Positions 43,495-53,088 of a DNA stretch of 64,000 bases are shown here, one piece after another. Source of the DNA: Candidatus Blochmanniella pennsylvanica str. BPEN (GTDB lineage Bacteria > Pseudomonadota > Gammaproteobacteria > Enterobacterales > Enterobacteriaceae). The notes beneath the pieces were generated by a model. It ran no database searches. It saw only the letters and a list, made by a program, of their open reading frames with translations, and was not told the origin of the DNA. The stretch's first letter is position 1, and each line of letters starts with the position of its first letter. The translations under genes were made by a program, and so were the position numbers. The stretch is from positions 310,001 through 374,000 of the forward strand of contig NC_007292.1 of NCBI RefSeq assembly GCF_000011745.1, in the 5' to 3' direction.

Positions 43495-44310
43495 ATGTAT
43501 AGCGCTGTAAGTAATAAATTTCCTTATTTAGAATTACGTTTGTTTTTGGCAATAATAATGTCTGTTGTTATTATTATTGCCGATGGAAAATTAAATATGT
43601 TTTTGAAATTAAGAAGTTACATAGATAATTCTGTTTATTTATTTTATTATTTATGTGATAAGTCGCGTAATATATACGATTATACTACAAAAGTGTTAGA
43701 AGGGTATAACGAATTAATATTGGAAAATAATACATTGCGTCAAGAGTTATTTTTAAAAAACAGTGAATTATTATTAATAGATCAGTATAAACGTGAAAAT
43801 TGCAAGTTACATGCATTACTTAATTCTCCTTTTTGTTACGACAAACGAAAAATAATTGCTAGAATTCTTTTTTTTAACGCAGATTCATACGGTAATAAAG
43901 TTACAATAAATCAAGGAAAGAATAATAATATCTACATTGGTCAACCAGTTATTACCGATGCAGGAATAATAGGACAAGTCATTTCTACCAATGCACTTAG
44001 TAGTCGTGTCATGTTAATTTGTGATCCTGAACATGCTTTACCGGTACAAATAAAGCGTAATAATATGCGTTTTATTTTAATGGGTTGTGGATATGGTGCA
44101 GATTTGCGCGCAGAATATCCAGGATATCTGGATGTATGTGTTGGTGATATGTTGATAACATCTGGATTAGATGGTCGTTTTCCGGAAGGATATCCAGTAG
44201 CAATCATATCTAATATAATAGTAGATTCAGAACAAGATTCAACTATCATTCAAGCACATCCAATGGTTAAATTACAATCTTTATGTTATGTAGTATTAAT
44301 TTGGGAATAG
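43495..44310 (+). CDS. mreC: Rod shape-determining protein MreC
   Basis: MreC is a bitopic periplasmic scaffold of the elongasome. It has 271 residues against 367 in E. coli, and the missing part corresponds to the proline-rich C-terminal tail. The rest is complete. It has a membrane helix at about residues 15-32, a coiled coil at about 65-105 (YNELILENNTLRQEL) and the beta domain with YGNKVTINQGKNNNIYIGQPV, GIIGQVI and GDMLITSGLDGRFPEGYPVA. AAGG upstream of the ATG serves as ribosome-binding site. Confidence 0.95.
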   Translation: MYSAVSNKFPYLELRLFLAIIMSVVIIIADGKLNMFLKLRSYIDNSVYLFYYLCDKSRNIYDYTTKVLEGYNELILENNTLRQELFLKNSELLLIDQYKRENCKLHALLNSPFCYDKRKIIARILFFNADSYGNKVTINQGKNNNIYIGQPVITDAGIIGQVISTNALSSRVMLICDPEHALPVQIKRNNMRFILMGCGYGADLRAEYPGYLDVCVGDMLITSGLDGRFPEGYPVAIISNIIVDSEQDSTIIQAHPMVKLQSLCYVVLIWE

Positions 44311-44420
44311 TTCTGAAATTAATATTCAAATATTTATCTATTAAATCCATCATTAATAATGATAATATATAAATATGTTGTTCAGTATAATTATATTTGC
44401 AATATAAACAACTTGACAAA

Positions 44421-44900
44421 ATGTACAATAAATTCAACAATTATAAATTGTGGGTAGTATACAGTTCCTTTATAATTGCAATTTTTTTACAAACTATTCC
44501 CTTTTATCCTCGAATATGGAATGTGCATCCATCCTGGACAATGATATTGTTAATTCGTTGGATTACGATACTTCCAAATCAGGTAAACATCGGTACTGGA
44601 TTTGCTTTAGGATTAATAATCGATATTATACTAGGCTCTACTTTAGGAATACACTCTTTATCTTTAAGCATACTTGCTTATTTAGTAAGCCGAAACATTT
44701 ATTTTTTTAGGTATATGCCTATTTGGCAACAGTCTTTTATTATCATATTTTTTTCGTTCATTAATCAAAGTATTATATTTTTAGTAAAATTTTTGATAAA
44801 CAAAGTTTTATGTACACCAGAAATATTTTGGAGCTGCCTATTAGATGGCGGAGTATGGCCATTTTTGGTTCTTTTAATGCATAAAATGCATCGAAACTAA
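44421..44900 (+). CDS. mreD: Rod shape-determining protein MreD
   Basis: MreD is an inner-membrane partner of MreC and RodA-PBP2. I start it at the ATG at 44421 (159 residues; E. coli 162), which gives [17 protein letters not shown]; a TTG at 44397 would add eight unmatched residues. Five to six hydrophobic segments are visible, with [32 protein letters not shown] matching E. coli [41 protein letters not shown] closes the protein. yhdE, rng and yhdP, which follow in E. coli, are gone. Confidence 0.94.
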   Translation: [159 protein letters not shown]

Positions 44901-45309
44901 TCAATAATTGATGATTTATAAATACCAACAGTAATAATTAACATCGAATAATTATTTCAGTTAAATAAATATAAATCTTTGATTGCTTTAACGAATTATA
45001 AGCGCTATCTTACTAGGATCATTTAATTAAAAAATATGCATATATGTATATATGTGTATGAACGTGTGTAAAAAAAATAATAAGATTGATAAAATGTTTA
45101 ATTTAGTATAAGTATATTTAAAAATCAGTATATTTTTAAACATAGTAAAGTATTTCAAAATAAAATAAAGCAAACATATATATTATATATTAACCAATAT
45201 TAAATCACACTTAAATAAAAACATATAAAATTATTAAAAGTACATATTCTAAAAATTCTTGCCAAATTGGCGGGGTACATACTAATATCATATTTTAAAT
45301 AGAGGTTAT
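44901..45309. other. Spacer mreD-tldD, site of lost yhdE-rng-yhdP
   Basis: About 410 AT-rich bases replace three E. coli genes (maf-like yhdE, RNase G and yhdP). No remnant is recognisable. The last 50 bases hold a likely promoter and palindrome for tldD. Confidence 0.6.
45260..45288 (+). promoter_or_regulatory. Candidate tldD promoter with palindrome over the -35
   Basis: TTGCCA (45260-45265) and TAATAT (45283-45288) with a 17-base spacer match a sigma-70 promoter at 5/6 and 4/6 positions. The -35 overlaps the perfect palindrome GCCAAATTGGC (45261-45271), a G/C-richer island in very AT-rich sequence that could be an operator. The tldD ATG at 45310 has AGAGG just before it. Confidence 0.4.
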
Positions 45310-46773
45310 ATGAACTTAGATTTTGTGATTGAAAGACTACTCGCACCTAATAATTTGCAATATAATGATCTTTTATATTTATTAGATATGACAGAAAAAT
45401 TCCAAATAGATTACTCAGATCTATATTTTCAATCATACTGTCATGAAACATGGGCTCTTGAAGAGAGTATCATTAAATCTGGGTCCTACACAATAGATCA
45501 GGGCGCTGGTGCACGAGTAATCATAGGCGAACAAACTGGGTTTGCTTACACCGACCAATTAACTCTAGACGCATTAATGCGTAGCATGAAAGCTGCTACC
45601 AGCATTACAAACGAACGTCATTGCAATAACAATATTACTACTGTTGATTTAAAGGAACATAAAGATATTTATCCTACTGCATATTCCTATATGAATCCAC
45701 TGTCTAATATATCTAAGGAAGAAAAAATTGAACTATTAATGAGGATAGATAAAATAGCACGTGCTACTGATTCTAGAGTACAAAAAGTTAATGCCAGTTT
45801 ATCAGGTGTTTATGAACAAATTTTAGTAGCAGCTACAGATGGTACTTTATCCGCAGATGTTCGACCGTTAGTACGTTTATCTATATTAGTGCAATCAGAA
45901 CAAGATGGGAAAAGAGAACAAGGAATAAGTGGTGGCGGCGGGAGATTTGGGTACGATTTTTTTTTAGATACTATCGCAGAAGGAGAAATTCGAGCCGATT
46001 GTTGGACCAAAGATGCTGTTCAAATGAGTTTAATTAATCTTGAAGCTGTAGCAGCTCCAGCAGGAACTATGACAGTAGTTTTGGGATCAGGTTGGCCTGG
46101 TATTTTATTGCATGAAGCGGTAGGGCATGGTCTAGAAGGAGATTTTAATAGAAGAGGTAGTTCGGTATTTTCTAACAAAATCGGAAAAATAGTAGCTTCA
46201 GAATTATGTACAATAGTAGATGATGCTACATTGAAGGGATCACGTGGATCATTAACTATTGATGATGAAGGAATACCTGGTCAATATAATATTTTGATTA
46301 AAAATGGTATCTTACAAGGATACATGCAGGATAAATTAAATGCTAAACTAATGGGATGCACCTCGACAGGAAACGGTAGAAGAGAATCATATGCTTCTTT
46401 ACCTATGCCGCGTATGACTAACACCTATATGTTGCCAGGTCAATCGACTCCAGAAGAAATTATCGACAGTGTAGATTACGGAGTATATGCTACGAATTTT
46501 AGCGGAGGACAAGTAGATATTACATCGGGCAAGTTTGTTTTTTCTACATCTGAAGCTTTCCTAATAGAAAAAGGTCGCATCACTAAATCTATAAAAGGAG
46601 CTACTTTAATAGGATCAGGTATCGAAATCATGAAAAGTGTTTCCATGGTTGGCAACGATCTATCCTTAGATAAAGGAGTAGGAATATGTATAAAAAACGG
46701 ACAAAACATACCTGTTAGCGTCGGTCAACCAACAATAAAATTAAATAATATCACTATTGGGGGTACTAATTAA
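45310..46773 (+). CDS. tldD: Metalloprotease subunit TldD
   Basis: TldD and TldE (PmbA) form a heterodimeric zinc protease that degrades unfolded peptides and, in E. coli, matures microcin B17 and destroys the antitoxin CcdA. It is 487 residues (E. coli 481). The zinc motif HEAVGH is at about residues 268-273 in [41 protein letters not shown] and [18 protein letters not shown] are conserved. pmbA follows after about 440 bases; in E. coli the two genes are far apart. Confidence 0.97.
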   Translation: MNLDFVIERLLAPNNLQYNDLLYLLDMTEKFQIDYSDLYFQSYCHETWALEESIIKSGSYTIDQGAGARVIIGEQTGFAYTDQLTLDALMRSMKAATSITNERHCNNNITTVDLKEHKDIYPTAYSYMNPLSNISKEEKIELLMRIDKIARATDSRVQKVNASLSGVYEQILVAATDGTLSADVRPLVRLSILVQSEQDGKREQGISGGGGRFGYDFFLDTIAEGEIRADCWTKDAVQMSLINLEAVAAPAGTMTVVLGSGWPGILLHEAVGHGLEGDFNRRGSSVFSNKIGKIVASELCTIVDDATLKGSRGSLTIDDEGIPGQYNILIKNGILQGYMQDKLNAKLMGCTSTGNGRRESYASLPMPRMTNTYMLPGQSTPEEIIDSVDYGVYATNFSGGQVDITSGKFVFSTSEAFLIEKGRITKSIKGATLIGSGIEIMKSVSMVGNDLSLDKGVGICIKNGQNIPVSVGQPTIKLNNITIGGTN

Positions 46774-47216
46774 TTAAATTGTATGCATGATACATACCCA
46801 TAGCATTAAATAACAACAATCAAATAATAATAATGTAATTATATTAAATATTATTAAATTATGTGTAACTTTTGACTATACAAAAATATACTACATATAG
46901 TCTATGTTACTAATAGTAATTAGTATATTTGGAATCAAGCATAGACATATAATTATACAATCATGTTTTCATCTAATTTCTCATATCTTAGGAAATATTA
47001 ATTTTAATGATATTGCTTACATTCGTATTCTTGCTTAGCATTAAATGCTACATTTATAATAATTTTTTAATTAGTGAATTTTTCATTAATTAAAAACAAA
47101 TTTTTATTTTTTATATCATGCTGTATAGTTATTAACATCAGTTACTGATGTTAATAACTCTGATATGGATTAGAGACATTTATATTAATTAGGAATTTTT
47201 ATTACAGGAGGATAGT
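46774..47216. other. Spacer tldD-pmbA with hairpins
   Basis: No gene is seen over 443 bases. GACTATA (46874-46880) has an inverted copy at 46896-46902. A much stronger hairpin lies at 47127-47159 just before pmbA. Confidence 0.6.
47127..47159 (+). repeat. Perfect 15-bp hairpin before pmbA
   Basis: AGTTATTAACATCAG and CTGATGTTAATAACT are exact reverse complements around the 3-base loop TTA. It ends 57 bases before the pmbA ATG and has no T-tract on either side, so it is not a typical terminator. It could be an operator, an mRNA leader structure or an RNase III site. Confidence 0.65.
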
Positions 47217-48557
47217 ATGAATGATATAGATGACGTGATACAACAACGTAATTTTTTAGAAAATATAGTACATCAAACATTAAATTTAGCACATACATAT
47301 TCAAATGAAGTGGCAGTTTCAGTAGTTAAAACCACAGGAATTACAGTCAGTACTCGTTACGGAAAACTTGAGAATGTGGAATTTAATAATCGTAGTATCT
47401 TAGATATAACTATATTTCGTCAACAACGAAAAGGCAGCGCTCTTTCGAATGATTTAAATAAGAAAGCAATAAATCGTACTGTAGCAGCTGCAGCAGATAT
47501 AGCATCTTATACTTCTCCAGACCCATATGCTGGAATTGCCGATAAAGAACTATTAGCATTCAATTCTATGAATCTTGAATTATTTCATCCAATTAGTTTA
47601 GATACTAAATTAGGAGTGACTTTAGCATCTACAGCAGAAGAAACAGCATTAAAATATGATAAACGTATAATTTATACTGAAGGAGGTAGATTTAGCAGTT
47701 ATTTTACCACTAAAGTTTTTGGGAATAGTCATGGTATGTTACAAAGTTACACCAGTAGCCGACATTCTTTATGTTGTGGTGTGATTGCTGCAAGCAATGA
47801 TATTATGGAACAAAATTATGCATATACATTAAGTCGTTCATTTGATGATTTACGTTCAGCAGAATGGGTTGGACAAGAATGTGCTCAACGCGCTCTAAAT
47901 CATTTAAATCCTAAAAAATTAAAAACAATGGAATCTCCAGTATTATTCTCTGCAGAAGTAGCTACAAGTTTATTCCACCATTTAGCAAGTGCTATTCATG
48001 GGGATAATGTATTTCGTAAATCTACTTTTTTATTAAATGATCTGAAGAAAAAAATTTTTCCTTCTTGGATATCAATCAAAGAACGCCCGCATGTATTAAA
48101 AGGATTAGGATCAGCTCCATTTGATAGCGAAGGAATACAAACTTTGAACCGCACTATTGTAGAAAATGGTATATTAAATAGTTGGATTTTAAACAGTTAT
48201 TCTGCACGTAAAATGGGGATAAAAAACACTGGACATGCTGACGGTATCTATAATTGGTATATTAGTTATCAAAATTTAAGTTTTATGGAATTAATTAAGA
48301 ATATGCAACGCGGCCTTGTTGTTACTAACATCATGGGGCAAGGAATTAATATTACTACCGGAGATTACTCACGTGGAGTAGCTGGTTTTTGGGTAGAAAA
48401 CGGTGATATTCAGTATCCAGTAAATGAAATTGCTATTGCTGGCAATCTAAAAGATATGTTTTATAACATTGATGCTATTGGACACGATATTGAAACACGT
48501 AATCATATTCATTGTGGATCTGTTTTAATATCTTCTATGAAGATAGCAGGTATTTAA
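47217..48557 (+). CDS. pmbA: Metalloprotease subunit TldE (PmbA)
   Basis: PmbA is the non-catalytic partner of TldD. It is 446 residues (E. coli 450). The family blocks VSVVKTTGITVSTRYGKLENVEF, YTSPDPYAGIADKELLAF, KVFGNSHGMLQSY, PFDSEGIQTLNRTIVENG and GDYSRGVAGFWVENGDIQYPVNEI follow E. coli PmbA. No HExxxH is present, as expected for this subunit. GGAGGA eight bases before the ATG is one of the best ribosome-binding sites in the window. Confidence 0.97.
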   Translation: MNDIDDVIQQRNFLENIVHQTLNLAHTYSNEVAVSVVKTTGITVSTRYGKLENVEFNNRSILDITIFRQQRKGSALSNDLNKKAINRTVAAAADIASYTSPDPYAGIADKELLAFNSMNLELFHPISLDTKLGVTLASTAEETALKYDKRIIYTEGGRFSSYFTTKVFGNSHGMLQSYTSSRHSLCCGVIAASNDIMEQNYAYTLSRSFDDLRSAEWVGQECAQRALNHLNPKKLKTMESPVLFSAEVATSLFHHLASAIHGDNVFRKSTFLLNDLKKKIFPSWISIKERPHVLKGLGSAPFDSEGIQTLNRTIVENGILNSWILNSYSARKMGIKNTGHADGIYNWYISYQNLSFMELIKNMQRGLVVTNIMGQGINITTGDYSRGVAGFWVENGDIQYPVNEIAIAGNLKDMFYNIDAIGHDIETRNHIHCGSVLISSMKIAGI

Positions 48558-49891
48558 AATAATAATTATACATATACAGATATACATAATTAATAAAATT
48601 ATTGTATCTATTGCATGATTTTTGTAGTTTTACAGCGTAAAGAATAACTCTTTAAAATTTTATTATATTTTTAGATGAAATTAATATTATTTTAAATTGA
48701 AATGAATATTATACGTTCATATAATACATAATTAATTATTATATAAATATTATCGAATTAATAAAATTATAACTTCTCTAATAATTTATGTCACCTAACT
48801 ATATATAATTGTAATTAAAGCTTTAATAAATAACAAATAAAAAGTATTAAAATCGGAAATTGTTAAATAAATGAATTGATATCTAAATAATAATATCTAA
48901 ACATTATCTAAAAATAAATAATGTTAATGGAACATAATTTCCATTTAAATAGTCATAAATAAAATAACATCAAAAAATTTAATTTTTAAAAAATAATTAT
49001 TTTTTAATTATATAGATAATATAACTAAAGTGTTAATAAAACAATAATTTCTCCTAAGCAATTAGGAACATAATAAAAACACATCAAAACATTATAGAAA
49101 ATAAAAATACTCTCGATCTATACAAATATTAATTGATTGAGATAATGTATAATTATATAATCGGAAATTTATGTATTTAAAACTATTAATAACCAAGAAT
49201 TATTTATCAATATAGTCTGTTACTATTATGAAAAATAGTTTTACAAAAATAAATTTTTACCAAATTTTGATATATCATCATATTTACACACAAACTTAAA
49301 CATTGTTGCATTGCTATTATTAAATAGAGTTAAAAACTTTGTAATTATCATTACTAATGACGGATAAAAATTGTCTGTTCATAATAATATATTGTTATAC
49401 ATGCACTTATTAGATAGAAATTTATTGTTCAAAAAACAATTAATTACTTAGCATCTAAAAATATGATTTTTAATGTTTTATCAAGTTAACATGATTAACT
49501 TGACATACATGTAAAACTGCATATATAAGAAATACTGATTACACTAATATACTTTCAATAAAATAAACGATTATATCTGAAAAATTGCAATAGTTAATAG
49601 GTTTATTGAAACATAATTATATATTTATTTTAATAAAAATTAGATTATTAAAAATACTAAGCGTGTTTTAATTACATAAAAATAATTTTTTACGTAATTA
49701 AAATCTAATAAATATTAGATGATAAAATAAATTCGGTATAAATAATTATTTATTTTTTGTTTTTCATCATGCTCGATGTTGAATATAATTGATTTATCCC
49801 CATATTTTTAGGTATTTGATTATTAAAATGGTGCAGCCGAATATTAAAAATGTTATAATATTAATAAGTTATAACCAAGAGAGATCGCTCT
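48558..49891. other. Long gene-free spacer pmbA-lon
   Basis: More than 1.3 kb of highly AT-rich sequence holds no credible ORF, tRNA or structured RNA that I can recognise. AACATTAT/ATAATGTT (48900-48925) is a small inverted repeat. The clpP and clpX genes that precede lon in E. coli are absent from this position. The last 120 bases carry the lon promoter. It may be the residue of eroded genes. Confidence 0.6.
49778..49805 (+). promoter_or_regulatory. Sigma-32-type heat-shock promoter of lon
   Basis: CCCCATAT (49798-49805) is a perfect match to the sigma-32 -10 (CCCCATNT). GTTGAAT (49778-49784) matches the -35 CTTGAAA at five of seven positions with a 13-base spacer. The stretch GTTGAAT...ATCCCCATAT closely resembles the E. 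coli lon heat-shock promoter as I remember it, and the ribosome-binding region ACCAAGAGAG...CTCTATG is conserved too. Runs of C are very rare in these spacers, which supports selection. Confidence 0.8.
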
Positions 49892-52255
49892 ATGAATACT
49901 GATCAAACTGAGCGCATAGAAATACCTGTGTTACCTTTGCGTGATGTAGTGGTGTATCCACATATGGTGATTCCGTTATTCGTTGGTCGGGAAAAATCAA
50001 TTAAATGTCTCGAATCTGCCATGAATGGCGACAAAAAAGTTATGTTAGTAGCTCAAAAAGAAGCATCAACCGATGAACCAAGTATTAATGACCTTTTTTC
50101 GGTTGGAACAATATCTATAATATTACAGATGCTTAAATTACCAGATGGTACAGTCAAAGTATTAGTAGAAGGAATAGAGCGTGCCCGTATCATTGAGTTA
50201 ACTGATACTGGAAATCATTTTAAAGCTCAAGCAAGTGTTTTTCATTCTAATGAATTAAACGAACGTGAACAAGAAATTCTAATGCGCACTGTTATTAATC
50301 AATTTGAAGGATTTCTTAAACTTAATAAGAAAATACCTTCTGAAGTTTTAACATCCTTGAATAATATTGACAAGGCAGATCGTCTTGCTGATACCATCGC
50401 CGCGCATATGCCACTCAAATTAGATGATAAACAATCCATTTTAGAAATGTCAGATGTTACGGAAAGATTAGAATATTTAATAGCAATGATGGAATCAGAA
50501 ATTGAATTATTACAAGTTGAAAAACGTATTCGTAATCGCGTAAAAAAACAAATGGAAAAAAGCCAACGTGAGTATTACTTAAATGAACAAATGAAAGCTA
50601 TACAAAAAGAACTGGGAGAACTAGATGCTGTTATTGACGAAAACGAATCTCTTAGACGTAAAATAGAAGCAGCTAAAATGCCTAAAGAGGCACGAAACAA
50701 AGTAGAATCAGAGTGGCAAAAATTGAAAATGATGTCCCCTATGTCTGCTGAAGCTGCTGTAGTTCGCGGATATATTGATTGGATACTGTCAGTACCTTGG
50801 CATGCAAGAAGTAAAATGAAAAAAGATTTGCTTAAAGCTCAAGAAAGCCTGGACAAAGATCACTACGGATTAGAGCGTGTTAAAGATCGAATTTTAGAAT
50901 ATTTAGCAGTACAAAACAGAATCAATAAAATTAAAGGACCTATTTTATGTTTAGTAGGACCGCCCGGAGTAGGTAAAACATCACTTGGGCGATCTATTGC
51001 TAAAGCAACTGGACGTAAGTATATACGTATGGCTTTAGGTGGTATGCGCGATGAAGCCGAAATTAGAGGCCACCGTCGCACCTACATTGGATCTATGCCT
51101 GGTAAACTTATACAAAAGATGTCTAAAGTTGGAGTAAGGAATCCGTTATTCCTTTTAGATGAAATAGATAAAATGTCTTTAGATATGCGTGGAGATCCAG
51201 CGGCTGCTTTACTAGAAGTATTAGATCCCGAGCAAAATACTACTTTTAATGATCATTATTTAGAAATAGATTATGATTTATCTGATGTTATGTTTGTTGC
51301 TACTTCTAACTCAATGGATATTCCCAGTCCTTTGTTAGATCGTATGGAAGTAATACGTCTATCTGGTTATACCGAAGATGAAAAGTTAAATATAGCACGA
51401 CAACATTTATTCACTAAACAAATAGAGCGCAACGCTTTAAAGATAGAAGAACTAACAATTCAAGACGATGCTTTAGTAAATATTATTAGACATTATACAC
51501 GCGAAGCTGGAGTACGTAATTTAGAACGAGAAATTTCTAAATTATGTCGTAAAACAGTAAAAATGCTTTTAATGAATAAAAAAATAAGACATATAACCAT
51601 TGATAAAAATAATTTAAAAGACTTTCTTGGTGTGCAACGCTATGATTGTATTCATGCAGATCAAGAAAATCGTGTAGGGCAAGTTACTGGATTAGCTTGG
51701 ACTGAAGTAGGAGGAGATCTTTTAACTATTGAAACTGCTTGTGTTCCGGGAAAAGGAAAATTAACATATACTGGATCTTTAGGTGAAGTTATGCAAGAAT
51801 CTATTCAAGCCGCATTAACTGTGGTAAGAGCGCGTGCGGATAAATTAGGTATTAATACTGATTTTTATGAAAAAAAAGACATTCATGTACATGTTCCAGA
51901 AGGAGCTACGCCAAAAGACGGACCAAGTGCTGGAATTGCTATGTGTACTGCTTTAGTTTCTTGCTTAACAGGAAATTCTGTTAAAGCTAGTGTAGCGATG
52001 ACAGGAGAAATAACTTTAAGGGGACAAATATTACCTATTGGTGGATTGAAAGAAAAATTGTTAGCTGCGCATCGAGGAGGTATTAAAACAGTATTAATAC
52101 CGTATGAAAACAAACGTGACTTAGAAGATATGCCAGCTATTGTAGTTAATAATTTGGATATTCATCCAGTCAAACAAATAGACGAAGTTTTAATATTAGC
52201 GCTACAAGATATCCCGTTTAATTCTGAAATAATACCTAAAGCACCATTAGTATGA
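49892..52255 (+). CDS. lon: ATP-dependent protease La (Lon)
   Basis: Lon is the hexameric AAA+ protease that removes misfolded and regulatory proteins in the cytoplasm. It is 787 residues (E. coli 784) and highly conserved. It has the N-terminal substrate domain (IEIPVLPLRDVVVYPHMVIPLF), Walker A GPPGVGKTS near residue 356, Walker B FLLDEIDKM, and the C-terminal protease domain with the catalytic Ser in TPKDGPSAGIAM (near 679) and Lys in GGLKEKLLAA (near 722). It stands alone, with neither clpX before nor hupB after it. Confidence 0.99.
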   Translation: MNTDQTERIEIPVLPLRDVVVYPHMVIPLFVGREKSIKCLESAMNGDKKVMLVAQKEASTDEPSINDLFSVGTISIILQMLKLPDGTVKVLVEGIERARIIELTDTGNHFKAQASVFHSNELNEREQEILMRTVINQFEGFLKLNKKIPSEVLTSLNNIDKADRLADTIAAHMPLKLDDKQSILEMSDVTERLEYLIAMMESEIELLQVEKRIRNRVKKQMEKSQREYYLNEQMKAIQKELGELDAVIDENESLRRKIEAAKMPKEARNKVESEWQKLKMMSPMSAEAAVVRGYIDWILSVPWHARSKMKKDLLKAQESLDKDHYGLERVKDRILEYLAVQNRINKIKGPILCLVGPPGVGKTSLGRSIAKATGRKYIRMALGGMRDEAEIRGHRRTYIGSMPGKLIQKMSKVGVRNPLFLLDEIDKMSLDMRGDPAAALLEVLDPEQNTTFNDHYLEIDYDLSDVMFVATSNSMDIPSPLLDRMEVIRLSGYTEDEKLNIARQHLFTKQIERNALKIEELTIQDDALVNIIRHYTREAGVRNLEREISKLCRKTVKMLLMNKKIRHITIDKNNLKDFLGVQRYDCIHADQENRVGQVTGLAWTEVGGDLLTIETACVPGKGKLTYTGSLGEVMQESIQAALTVVRARADKLGINTDFYEKKDIHVHVPEGATPKDGPSAGIAMCTALVSCLTGNSVKASVAMTGEITLRGQILPIGGLKEKLLAAHRGGIKTVLIPYENKRDLEDMPAIVVNNLDIHPVKQIDEVLILALQDIPFNSEIIPKAPLV

Positions 52256-52981
52256 TGTATCGTGTAATTTTTAGAAACATAGAGATATATTAAAAATAAG
52301 GTGTATCATTTATTGTATTAAAATAATCACATATGAATGTATGTGAGAACTATAGTATGATATTCTGGTTAAATAGAAGTAATTTTTATTTTTTTAAACA
52401 AAAATTCGTAAAAAGTTAAATATTACTATTGATTTTAATTATTATAGATTAAATAATAAAACAGTTATTCTAATAAGATTAATATTTTTGTGTAGCACTT
52501 CCTATATTTTATATTATGGTTAGTGTGTTTTAATTATTTGAAAAATTTTCTGTATGCTATATGCATAACAGCTATGATATTTCCATTAAATTATATAGTA
52601 ATCACTACTAAGCGCGCTGTATTTTTTATTCGGTGATAAGATCAACAATAATTAAACTATTTGATATAATTTTTTGAACAATAATATTAACTATTAGCAT
52701 TCAATAGTAATTAATAAGAAATCTATGAAAATAATTAAAAAATCTTTTTTTACAGGTAAGGCATCTTCATTAAAGATTAAGATACAAAAATCCTGTCATC
52801 TATAGTTATAAAACTTCTAAAATCACATTATAGACATTTTAACCACCTAATTTCAAAATTAAAAACTATTTTTAAATCACATGATTACAAATACAAAATG
52901 TATTGTTAGTTAAAATCTTTATTTATATTTAAATGTTTAATTATTACTTGATAAATTCAAGATAATCGCAGATAATCTCCA
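52256..52981. other. Gene-free spacer lon-ffs
   Basis: About 725 AT-rich bases follow lon; hupB and ppiD, the E. coli neighbours, are not recognisable. No ORF longer than noise is seen. Confidence 0.6.
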
Positions 52982-53088
52982 GAGGGATGTTATCAAATTA
53001 TTCATAATAATTTTTAAAAAATCGGTCAGATCTGGAAAGAAGCAGCCGTAATAAAAACTACGATGGGTATTTTTGTTTAGCATCCCGA
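52982..53088 (+). ncRNA. ffs: Signal recognition particle 4.5S RNA
   Basis: 4.5S RNA binds Ffh to form the bacterial SRP, which targets inner-membrane proteins. The domain IV core GGTCAGATCTGGAAAGAAGC (53024-53043) continues with AGCC and matches the E. coli core, keeping the GGAA tetraloop and the SRP internal loops. The closing pairs TCT/AGA replace UCC/GGA of E. coli, a compensatory change. The outer helix pairs GGGATGTTA (52984-52992) with TAGCATCCC (53078-53086), allowing one G-U. Length about 105 nt (E. coli 114). Its place between lon and apt agrees with E. coli. Ends are estimated from the outer helix. Confidence 0.88.

Noticed and set aside
44450-44710. 86-residue ORF overlapping mreD in another frame
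   Set aside because: The mreD frame matches the family throughout; this one has no resemblance and no ribosome-binding site.
48894-48925. Similarity to the recB hairpin at 9001-9035 (shared ATCTAAACATTAT)
   Set aside because: A 13-base match is expected many times by chance in a 64-kb window this AT-rich, so it is not evidence of a repeat family.
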